Positions 52,693 through 62,136 of a DNA stretch of 64,000 nucleotides are shown here, in pieces. The position numbers and the translations under genes are program-made. A model generated the notes under the pieces. That model was not told where the DNA came from and searched no databases. It worked only from the letters and a program-made list of their open reading frames with translations. Source of the stretch: Powellomyces hirtus (Eukaryota > Chytridiomycota > Chytridiomycetes > Spizellomycetales > Powellomycetaceae); assembly GCA_025526995.1 (NCBI GenBank), contig JAHLKG010000019.1, forward strand, positions 124,001 to 188,000, given 5' to 3'. Positions within the stretch are counted from its first letter, which is position 1. Every line of letters starts with the position of its first letter.

Positions 52693-54446
52693 ATCTCGAG
52701 CGGATTCAGATAGTCGTTAACTTCTACTGGTACCGTACCTCGAACTGTAGAGGGGAGTGATGTTTTGTCGGCAAGCATAACAGCTCTGACATCACTGTAC
52801 ACGGTTGAGTGATCCAAGGTCGCTTTGTGAGGTGTCATGTGGTCCGTAGCGCCAGAGTCGATGAGGGCTTCATACGGTTGTTCTTGGCGGACCCAGACGT
52901 GTAATGCTTCCACAGCATTTGTGCTAACAGCACCATCAGACAACTGCTTCGTCTTGTTCTTCTCCATCTCGGATTTGAACTTCTTTAACACTTCACACTC
53001 CTGTGTTCGGTGTTTAGGGTCTCCACAGGCCCAACAACCCGACTTTTGTGATTGTTGACCTTTGTTTGATGGAGTAGATTCCTTATCCTTCTTGCCGTTT
53101 GTTGACTTCTCCCCGTGGTTCTTGCCACCCTTTTGTTTCTTAGAGGCGTCAGTGTGTGCGGCACCTGGTCGCGTATCCGTTGTGGTCCCGCTAGGTTTCT
53201 TAGCCATGTTGGCGGCAATCCTGGATGCAGCGGCCTGTAAACTGCTCAAATCAGTTATGTTTTCTTCATTAGCCTGAACCAAGGCCGCGAGGTCTGGTGT
53301 TAGCACGTTGATGAAGTAATCCTGAAGGACGTAATCCGGTGTTTTCGGCAGAGAAAATGCCAGCATGTTAAACTGAGTGATGTACTCATCCATGCGGCCT
53401 TTGGGACGCAATTCCCGTAATTTCTGCAGCGAATCCCTAGTGTGGTTTTGTGGCGTGAACCGCGCCAGAAGGGCGGACCTAAAACCGGTGTTGGTTCTTC
53501 CTGAATCAACGTCTTCAAAGTCATGCCACGTTGTAATTTCGTTCCTTTTATTTGGTGAGAGCGACTGCCACCAAGTGTATGCCCATCCTGTGAGTTTCGT
53601 AGCCACAAAATCTACAAGAAACTCGGGCGGAACCATTTCGTACTTCACAACCGTCTCAATCTTGTCGATGAACGTTCGAAGTTTGACCATATTGGCTTCC
53701 CCGTTGTAAGATCCAATATCTTTCAGTGTTCCATCCACGAAAGCCTTCTCACCTCGACTGTCGACGATTTTGGTCGTCACGCTGTGTATGCTCGATGTCG
53801 GTGATGTAGGGCAGCGTTCGAATGGAGAACGTTGGTATTCCTGTTGAGCTCCAATCTCCTGATTGTACTCTATCCACGGTGCAGCGAACCCGTTGTTGCG
53901 AGTGGGTGATGGTGTGCGTACGCGCCGTTGCGCCGTACGTACTTGAGGGTTGACCTGGACGTTTACATCCTGATCCATGCGCCATTTCATTTGGAGCATT
54001 TCCGTTAGTTGGGCTAGAGAATTCTCAAGCCGATCTATCCTATCCACGTCTGCCTCACGCGGGCGGACATGCACGGTGTTCGCTGATTCCCCACTTGGGA
54101 ATGCCGCTGAAGTACTGTAGTTGATCGTTCTGTGATCATCCGTACTGCTTGATAGGGGACGGGTATCGACCTTGCCATCGCGTCGGTCGACGTTTCGGGT
54201 ACACCCTTCCAATGCGTCGTCGCCCTCGTTGGCGTTGACACTCAAAGGCGTTGGCTCTGCCAGTGTATCGTTACCGGCAGATTTCCCTCCATTGTCTGGT
54301 GATGTCCATTCACCAGGCACTCGTGCGCTTTTCTTTGCTGCACGTTCTACGGCTCGTTGTAGCGTATTGGACCCTGGGGTCTGTCGACCCGTTAGACGTC
54401 TTAACATACTACAAGTGTACCGGGGGCTCGTTCCGTTGCCTACCAA
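52659..54446 (-). pseudogene. gag: Copia-B gag-protease
   Basis: A 595-residue frame. After a polar N-terminus the UBN2/gag-type capsid region is recognisable (GEANMVKLRTFIDKIETVV, ATKLTGWAYTWWQSL, RSALLARFTPQNHTRDSLQK, MDEYITQFNMLA). A Lys-rich stretch and a CCHC knuckle follow (CWACGDPKHRTQEC). The protease shows EALIDSGATDHMTPH. The frame then shifts before the VPGL block that should lead into integrase. The first ATG lies close to the 5' LTR and primer site, as expected. Confidence 0.85.
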
Positions 54447-54448
54447 TA

Positions 54449-54463
54449 CCAGGGCTCATAACC
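54449..54463 (-). promoter_or_regulatory. Copia-B primer-binding site (tRNAiMet anticodon arm)
   Basis: Immediately inside the 5' LTR the minus strand reads GGTTATGAGCCCTGG. Its complement CAGGGCTCATAACC equals the anticodon stem-loop of fungal initiator tRNA-Met (as I recall the yeast sequence). Drosophila copia and yeast Ty5 prime from this internal position with a half-tRNA. Confidence 0.75.
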
Positions 54464-54702
54464 TGTTGGTCTGAGAGTATCTGAGTAGATGATTGAGGAA
54501 GCTTTAGGGTAGTTGACTGAGCAGAACAACGAAGTAACTTAATCCCGCTCTACTGGAGAAAAAGAGAAAAGTCCCACCGGTGTATTAAGTATGGAAGGAA
54601 AACTACTTATATCGGAGTTGATCACGTGGGTTCACGTGATCGCGTGATACGCCCTGCAATGGCACAGTTGTGACTTGATGACAGAGTCTGTACATGCTAA
54701 CA
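54464..54702 (-). repeat. Copia-B 5' LTR
   Basis: 239 bp, TG...CA on the minus strand, flanked on its outer side by the duplicated GACTT. Confidence 0.92.
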
Positions 54703-54883
54703 GACTTTAAGACAAGAAATACATGCACATACATTACATCTCCGTGCATCTGACAACGCTACATCGTCAACTGCATCACAGAAGAGCTCTGTAACTCCCC
54801 CTTACGAAGTATACTGGAGGCCACATCGAATTCAGCCAATCCTCTGCAATTCCGATAAAGTACTGGAAGTGCCGATATCTCCA
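54703..54883 (+). repeat. Copia-A middle LTR, right part
   Basis: It continues the LTR interrupted at 48542 (GACTTTAAGACAAGAAATAC onwards), matches 59558-59738 and ends ATATCTCCA. It serves as 3' LTR of A1 and 5' LTR of A2. Confidence 0.88.
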
Positions 54884-57800
54884 AAATTGAGAAACCCTTT
54901 TCTACATCAACACAATACTCACGGCGAAGTTGAAGCCCCAGTTGCCCCTCACTTTCGTCCGTCTTCCCCAACGGAGAGCACAACAACTACGAGCAGCAGA
55001 AAGAGCGATGATCGAGACGCACAACGTACATCATTCGCATACTTCAAATCTGCAATCGATGCAGTATCTACATTCGACGGGACGGGAAATCTCTCAAAAC
55101 TCGCCGACTTCATTGATCAACTCACTCTAGTCTTTCGCCTAAAACCCATATCTGAAGAAGAACAGCTCTCATTCATCTTCACGAAGCTCTCTGGCGAAGC
55201 AAAACAATGGTATCGTAATCACCAGAAAGATGCCGAACAAGGGATGGTGGAGCCCATCACAGACTGGGAATCCTTCAAGCCTCCTTTCCTCTCGCGTTAC
55301 CAACCAACCGATCACGAAGAGACTTTGCTCACTCAACTTGAAAGACTCCGACAAGGAAGTCATTCCATCTCGCAGTACAATACCTCATTCACGAAGATCA
55401 CAAGTCAGATCCCCTTGAAGGTGCCGTTTGAAATCTACAAGTGGTTCTATCTTCACGGAATGAATGAACATCATGCATTGCTCGTCAGAACTCAAAGTTT
55501 CAAGGATCTCCATGGTCTCATGGCAGCTGCCAAGAGTCTGGATAACGGAAGTAACAAGAGTAACCAAAACAACCGTTTCGCCAAGAAGAGCAAAAACATC
55601 GCGCTCGAAGCCCAACCTTCAAAGAAAGACGGCTCAAGTCACAAGAAGACCGACGCGAAGAAGACCACAGACTCGAAGAAGAGACAGAACTTCCCCTGTT
55701 GGTTATGCAATTCGAATGAACATACCCCATTCAATTGTCCCCTCAAAGCCAAGGCAGTCGAAGCCTTAAAACCCGCTGCTAATGCCAACATTGCAGAAGC
55801 ACATAACGCCACTACATTGGCTTACCTGGATTCGGGCTGCTCACAGCACATGACGAATTACATTTCCATTCTCGAATCCTACAAAGAGCACTCAACGCGC
55901 ATCAGATTTGGAAATAACGCCTTTCTCAATGCCGAAGCGAAAGGGAACGCTATCTTGAAGCTTCCAGATGGAGATGTACCTCTCACTGATGTTCTCTACG
56001 TTCCAAAACTCGCCAAGACTCTCATCTCGGTCTCCGCACTCGCCAAAGATGGAAAGAGAGTCACCTTTGAAGATGAGAGCGCTATCATTCAAGACTGCAA
56101 TGGCACTACGAATGACATCACCATACCTCTCGTTCAAGGAATGTATCACATCTCGCCAACTCTGATGGCCCTCGCTACTCAAACTCGCTCAAGGACAAAT
56201 GCGTCCAATGTACCGACACACGCGTCGAACAATACATCTACCGAATTGACAAAATGGACAAACGCGTCCAATGTACCGACACACGCGTCCGATACATCGA
56301 TTCAAGCGCTCAACCTGTCAACAGACGCTACCGGCATCTCGGTCACGCAATCTACCCCGCTCCAAGCCACGTCGGAGGGGCCGGCCGCCCCAAATGGGGG
56401 GCCAGCCGGCCCCATACTCTCCAGTGAGGGGGCTGGCCGCCCCAATTTGGGGCTGGCCAGCCCCCCACTGGAGAGTGAGAGTTGTGGGTGCTGTGGTGGG
56501 GGGCCGGCCGCCCCAAAGGCATCGGATGATGCCGAGGATGGTGCCCCCTCGGGGCCACCATCCGCCGATGCCGCCGTCGCCGCTGCTTTGGCGGCTTCTT
56601 CTGGGGCTGGTTCTGGTCCCTCTTCTCCTGTCAACGAAGGAACCCTCTGGCATCACCGATTGGGCCATCCTGGCACTCACATCATGAAGCAACTCAAGCT
56701 CCCAATGACCAACGAAGTCTGCAAAGGTTGCCAGTTTGGTAAGCACAAGCGCTCACCATTCAACGGTACGATGACACGGTCCAAGATGCCACTCGATCGC
56801 CTACATTTCGACCTAAACGGTCCGCACATACCCGCGGTTGGCGATGAGAAATATGCCCTCGTTGTGATCGATGACTATTCACGCTTCACATGGATCTTCT
56901 TCTTGAAGACGAAGAGCGAATCTACTGCAAAATTGATTGAATTCATCAATTTCATCGAAAATCAGACCAACGAACGGGTCAGACAACTTCATTCCGATCG
57001 AGGGGGGGAGTTTGTCAATCACGATCTGAAAGAATTCATTTCGAAAAAGGGCATTCTGCACGAACTCACCGCTGCAGATTCCCCACAGTCCAACAGTGTA
57101 GCTGAAAGGTTCAACCTCACCCTGTTCAACACCATTCGTTCATTGGAACACTCATACGGCATCCCGAAACAACTCTGGACCGAGTTAGCGGCTACATCAG
57201 TCTACTTACGGAATCGTCTACCCCACAAGTCCAATAACAACATTTCGCCGTACGAATGGCTCAACGGCGAAGAGCCCTCACTTTCTCACCTTCATGTGAT
57301 TTGGGCCGATGCCTTCGTGCATCTCGTCAAGAGAAAACAAGTCTCAAAGTTGGCACCGCGCGCCACACGTCTCAAACTCATCGGTTACGAATTTGACAGC
57401 GCTTACCGCTGTTGGGATGACAACCGTCAAGAAATAATCATTTGTCGCGATGTAACGTTCGACGAAACCCCAGCACTCGAACTAGCAAAAGACTACATCC
57501 CGCCCGAAGAACTCTACGAAGTTGAAGAGATTCTCGACTCACGTGATCGCCCGGAAGGCTCCGAATTCCTCTGCAAATGGCTAGGATTCAAAGACAAAGA
57601 CAATACATGGGAACCGCTCGAAAATGTCAATCACTTGACAGTCTTCGCTGACTACATCAACGAGAAGACAGCGATTGCTCTTTCGGCTGCAAGTACCAAA
57701 GAACCCCAAACCTATAAACAAGCGCTCTCATCAGATGATGCGCCGAAGTGGACCGAGGCCATAAATGCCGAATTGAAGTCCCTTCATACCAACGATACAT

Positions 57801-59333
57801 GGGAAGTCATTAACCCCAAATCCTTACCGCACAATCAACGGCCCATCCGCACCAAATGGGTATTCAAGATCAAGTGAGACCTGAATGGTCTACCCCAACG
57901 ATACAAGGCCCGGCTTGTAGTGAAAGGCTTCCAACAACGCTACGATATTGACTATAACGAAACCTACGCTCCGGTTGCCAAGATAGCCACCCAACGCGTC
58001 CTCCTCGCTCTCGCCGCCAGTCTAGGCTTGAAATGCCATCAAATGGATCTAGTAACCGCATTCCTGAATGGGATTGTTACCAAGACCATCCTCATCTATG
58101 CCCCTGAAGGCTCTGGCTTTCCGCCTGGGACCATCCTTTGACTCCGAAAGGCCCTTTACGGCCTGAAACAAGCCCCGCGCAAATGGTACTCCCTACTTCA
58201 CAAAGAACTGACTTCTTTGGGATTCAAGCGCCTGGCAAATGACAATGCCGTCTACATCAGAACTCTATCTGAAAGTGACTCATCGCAGTACATCTCCGTC
58301 TACGTCGACGATCTCCTCATTTTCGCAAAGACCAAATTGGAAATCTTGTCAATCAAGACATCCCTGCACAACGAGTTCAACATGACAGACCTAGGCGAAG
58401 TCAACCACTACCTAGGAATGAGAGTTCGATGCGATTACTCAAGGCACGTCATCTACCTCGATCAAGAGTCATATGTAAATGACATCCTCGAGCGCTTTGG
58501 TATGCAAGATTGCAAGCCCGTCAACACTCCGATGGACCAGACCAAGCTCGAACCCTACGAAGTCAAAAATACAAAGACTTCACCTAACCTGCAAGAAGGA
58601 TAATATTGCGAAATCGTTGGTTCTCTCATGTACCTGATGATATGCACCCGTCCTGACATCGCTGTCGCAGGCAGTATGCTTTCTTCGCTTCGCAAGCAAC
58701 CCTTCACCTCAACATCTGCAAGCTGCAAAGCGCGTTCTTCGCTACCTACAGGGAACATCAGATTACAGCCTCTGCATTGGCGGAAATAACGTCACCCTTC
58801 ACGGCTACAGCGATGCCGATTGGGGAAACAACATCATTGATCGACGGTCAATCACTGGCTATCTTTTCTACATTGGAAATGCGGGCCCCATTACTTGGGC
58901 TTTGAAGCGCCAACCCACCGTTGCTCTCTCATCTACCGAAGCTGAATACATGGCACTTTCCTTCGCCACTCAAGAGACAATTTGGCTTCGCTCACTTCTG
59001 CAAGAACTCCAAATTCCCGAATATCTCGATGAAAATGCTCGACCTACAACGATCTACGAAGACAATCAGTCATGCATCTCGTTGGCAATGAATCCCATGC
59101 ATCACGCCTGTACCAAGCACATCGACATTTGACATCACTTCATTCGTGATCACATCGACAAGGAGATTCACCTGGAGTACTTACCCACCGCTGAAATGGT
59201 AGCCGACTCACTTACGAAGCCTTTACCGGCCCCGGCATTCAAATACCATCACGAAAGCATGTGCATCAAGCACTACAACAACACCATCACGCCAATGACG
59301 AAAGCGTCTATGACGGAGCTCCCGAATGAGTAA
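54869..59333 (+). pseudogene. gag-pol: Copia-A2 gag-pol polyprotein with internal chromodomain
   Basis: The first 1002 codons are open (54869-57877), though the frame has no ATG before the capsid region. Order: gag capsid (FSFIFTKL-like then SGEAKQWYRN, FLSRYQPTDHEETLL), CCHC knuckle CWLCNSNEHTPFNC, protease YLDSGCSQHMTN, a low-complexity insert with a GC-rich hairpin (56340-56635), integrase finger (HHRLGHPG, CKGCQFGKH) and core (HFDLNGPH, LHSDRGGEF, VAERFNLTL). A chromodomain follows at 57514-57650 (YEVEEILDSRD, FLCKWLGF, NTWEPLENV), then RT (YVDDLLIFAK) and RNase H. Stops: TGA 57875, TGA 58139 and TAA 58601 (the last two shared with A1), TGA 59130 where A1 has CGA, and a one-base insertion near 58685. 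Confidence 0.9.
56377..56476. repeat. GC-rich palindromic insert in Copia-A2
   Basis: Two adjacent hairpins. 56377-56413 has GGGGCCGGCCGCCCC paired with a GGCCAGCCGGCCCC arm. 56416-56476 has arms of about 30 bp (ACTCTCCAGTG ... CCACTGGAGAGT) around CCCCAATTTGGGG. The core word GGCCGGCCGCCCC or GGCTGGCCGCCCC recurs four times up to 56520. It is translated in frame as a Gly/Pro/Ala-rich linker between protease and integrase. The composition is unlike the rest of the element, suggesting an inserted palindromic repeat. Confidence 0.75.
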
Positions 59334-59370
59334 AATCCCATCATCGCAGATTGATTGCTCGGACAGCGGA

Positions 59371-59738
59371 TGTATTGGAATGTTGAGAGTTGCGTACTCA
59401 ACGTTTGGTCCTTACATTAGATCTTTACTTGGATTCTCCGACTAGAACGCGTGACCACCATACCGGTAACGCTAAGAGCTGAATTGGATCACGTGTGAAC
59501 ACGTGATTGGAGAAAAAAAGGTAGATTAGAACGCTCGAAGCGAGACATTACCGATAAGACTTTAAGACAAGAAATACATTCACATACATTACATCTCCGT
59601 GCATCTGACATCGCTACATTGTCAATTGCATCACAGAAGAGCTCTGTAACCCCCTCTTACAAAGTATACTGGAGGCCACATCGAATTCGGCCAATCCTCT
59701 GCATTTCCGAAAAAGTACTGGAAACGCCGATATCTACA
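59371..59738 (+). repeat. Copia-A2 3' LTR
   Basis: 368 bp, TGTATTGG ... ATATCTACA, the only uninterrupted Copia-A LTR in the window. It contains the target word AAGACTTTAAGAC that Copia-B used in the middle LTR. Confidence 0.85.
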
Positions 59739-61552
59739 ATAGAAAGAGTATGTCAAGGAAAGGATTGTGGGGTGTAAAAGAACGGCTAACATTTTTCTTT
59801 GCCTCGAATTGATGTGCTACACAGATTGGCTGTCTATCCTATTCTTTGATCTTGATGGCTGCATTTTGCTGTCCATAAATACTCTTCTAAGCATGATGTG
59901 CAGCAGAATTTGCTACTTCTAAAAGCAAGATTATAGGCGCAAAGTTACAATTTAGCTGATAGTGGAAGTTAGCGTTTGGAAAAAAACCATTGGTCGCTTT
60001 CACATTTACTTTCCAAAGATCGTAGATTATGGCAGCGTCTTCTGCCACTTAGCAAAGAGTGTTGCAGAAGATCTGCAGAAGGCCTTCGGTAATCCTTTTT
60101 CCTTGGGAGACTCGTGGAGTAAGATCATGGCCCTTCTTGTCTTTCAGGTATTGCCGCTAAATAATTATCACCCTGCGAGCTCTGATGAATGTTATTTTTA
60201 GGATAACGGTCCATGATTACCACTATCTTTTTGGGCACTCAACCGAGTGATAATTACTAGCATTCCCATTAAATCTCTGAAATTATACCTTTCAATGATC
60301 CAAAAGCACAAGCAGTTTATCACAACAAAAAGCGTCAAACAACATTACTGCAAATGATATCGTACTGTGTTTTTTGTGGATAACAAATTTGGAAAAAGAC
60401 ACATGGAAGAAGATATCTATTGTACACATGCCGATTTGGACATCTCTATCTGTGCAAATAACCATGTGCGTGATCCACGGATCGCTCCCCAATGCAGACT
60501 TTTTGCAAAAAGGCAAGAGAGAAGGACTTTATCAGCAATGCAGATTCCGCTTATCAAGCAGACTGGGGTTAGATGACTTCATGTATGAACGCAGACAATG
60601 TTCTCTTTGCGGAAAATATGTCGAAACTGGAGCAGTCATTTGCAAACGTTCTTTTGGCTTCAATTACTGTGAAATCAATGTTGACACTTTTTGAGTGTGG
60701 AGTTCGTGCTATCATGTCAACCAGCACACAACTAGTGCTGGTTGAATTATATTTTCAGAATGTGACAGGACAGAAAATTAGTTGATTGTTCATGGAATGT
60801 ATTAAAAAAAAAGCCACTTTCCAATTTATAAAATCATATTTTATTTCATATTGGATTTACCTCCTCAAAAATATTTTTATTAATATTTAAATTCAACAAT
60901 AGAAATTAAAAAATTTGATAGAATGCGCAAAATAAATTTTTAATAATTGACAATTGTTAGATAAGATTTATATTTTAATGCAAATTCAGAATGGGATAGA
61001 AAGGAAAGCAAGTAGATTGTACATTGAATGTGGTAAAGAAGAAGCCACTTTCAGATTTATTAATATTTTTATTCAACAATAGAAAATAGAACTTTGCAGC
61101 ATTGTGTGTATTACTGGAATGAATCAATAGTAACTATTGAAACATTGAGAACTTTGTTCTCACCATTCATCTTGACACTATGATTTGGATGTGGAATGAT
61201 ATGTGGATACATTATTTACTGGAAATATCAGTGTTTCCAGTACTTTATCAAAAATGCAGAGAATTGAATGTCATACGTCCCACGTCCAAATACCACCATT
61301 GTATGTGATGTGGACTATCTTCCTAAGCTACTGGTTCAATGCCTTAGTCAAATTACTCTGAAAGATCCATATCCATCGTCAGTCACTCATTGATTTTGAT
61401 GCTTTGTATGTTGATCCGTTTATTGAAACTATAGTCAATTATAATTATAGCTATAGTTTGATCGAAGCCAATCACTCCGGGCTGCACGCATTCTCCGGTC
61501 CCTCAACCCTAGGTGTTCTCCAAAAGTTAACGGCGGAGAACTTGGCGCTGGC
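59739..61552. other. AT-rich region between elements
   Basis: About 1.8 kb, clearly more A/T-rich than the rest of the window, with no supported gene. Frames at 59962-60201 and 60367-60785 lack family motifs. It may be decayed transposon sequence. Confidence 0.5.
60784..61087. repeat. Direct repeat pair in AT-rich region
   Basis: 60784-60906 and 61015-61087 share GATTGT-CAT-GAATGT, AAGCCACTTT, ATTTTTATT and ATTCAACAATAGAAA in order. The first copy carries about 50 bp of extra A/T-rich sequence. Confidence 0.55.
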
Positions 61553-61830
61553 TGTAACGTCAAAGGAAGCTTTGATAGTTGGTAGTAATAAATAGTGTAT
61601 ATTATTGTGTGTAGTAAGGTGACGAGCGGAGAAAGGCGGCCAGCGGCTGACAGCTTTATATAATGCGTGTCAGGGTGGCGCAAAGTAATTTATCCGCGAG
61701 GCGCTTTATTGCCTATGAGTCAGGAGTCATGTGTATCACCGATGAACGGGTGGCCAGCCCGAACAAAGGATCGTGTATAACATAATCAGAAAGTCACGGA
61801 AAAATATAAGAATATGAGGTTTCCCCGACA
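61553..61830 (-). repeat. Gypsy-2 3' LTR
   Basis: 278 bp, TG...CA on the minus strand, with the conserved TATATAAAG box near 61656. Confidence 0.9.
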
Positions 61831-62136
61831 CCTCCCTCAGACCCTGAGGAAGCATCGTAGATGAATGTGAAGGGGATGAATAGAAAGGGAGAGCTCATGT
61901 TCATTTTAGACTGTTGACGCAGTGCTCAGTTCTTGCGTTGGCGCGCAATGTTTGTATATGCGACAGAGGCGTCCCTTGTGTTGAAGTGTTTGTGTGTATG
62001 CATGTGTGCATATAGGTCGGTTTTTGCGTCGCCGCGCGTGTGATTGTATTTGTAGGTCGGTTCTTGCGTCGCCGCGCGTGATGTAAGGAGAGACGAGGCG
62101 AAGCCGTTCCGTCATGGTTGAGTAGTGATAAGGATT

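Larger units (their letters stand above)
48543..54702 (-). mobile_element. Copia-B: complete Ty1/copia element nested in a Copia-A LTR
   Basis: LTRs of 239 bp lie at 54464-54702 (5' in element orientation) and 48543-48781 (3'), with TG...CA ends. The 5-bp duplication GACTT flanks the element (48538-48542 and 54703-54707). Removing the element and one GACTT restores the Copia-A LTR sequence seen at 59560. The primer site is complementary to the anticodon arm of tRNAiMet. Order on the minus strand is gag with a CCHC knuckle, protease, integrase, chromodomain, RT, RNase H, and then an unrelated gene on the opposite strand before the 3' LTR. Two frameshifts and three in-frame stops make it inactive. 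Confidence 0.93.
54884..59738 (+). mobile_element. Copia-A2: internal region and 3' LTR
   Basis: A complete Copia-A internal region followed by a 368-bp LTR (59371-59738). Its 5' LTR is the split middle LTR shared with A1, so A1 and A2 form an LTR-internal-LTR-internal-LTR tandem array. I could not recognise a primer-binding site after 54883, unlike in Copia-B. Confidence 0.9.

Noticed and set aside
47123..58603. Programmed stop readthrough at the shared TGA and TAA of Copia-A
   Set aside because: TGA followed by CTC resembles a leaky context, but the second shared stop is TAA in an ordinary context and further private stops exist. Inherited inactivation is simpler.
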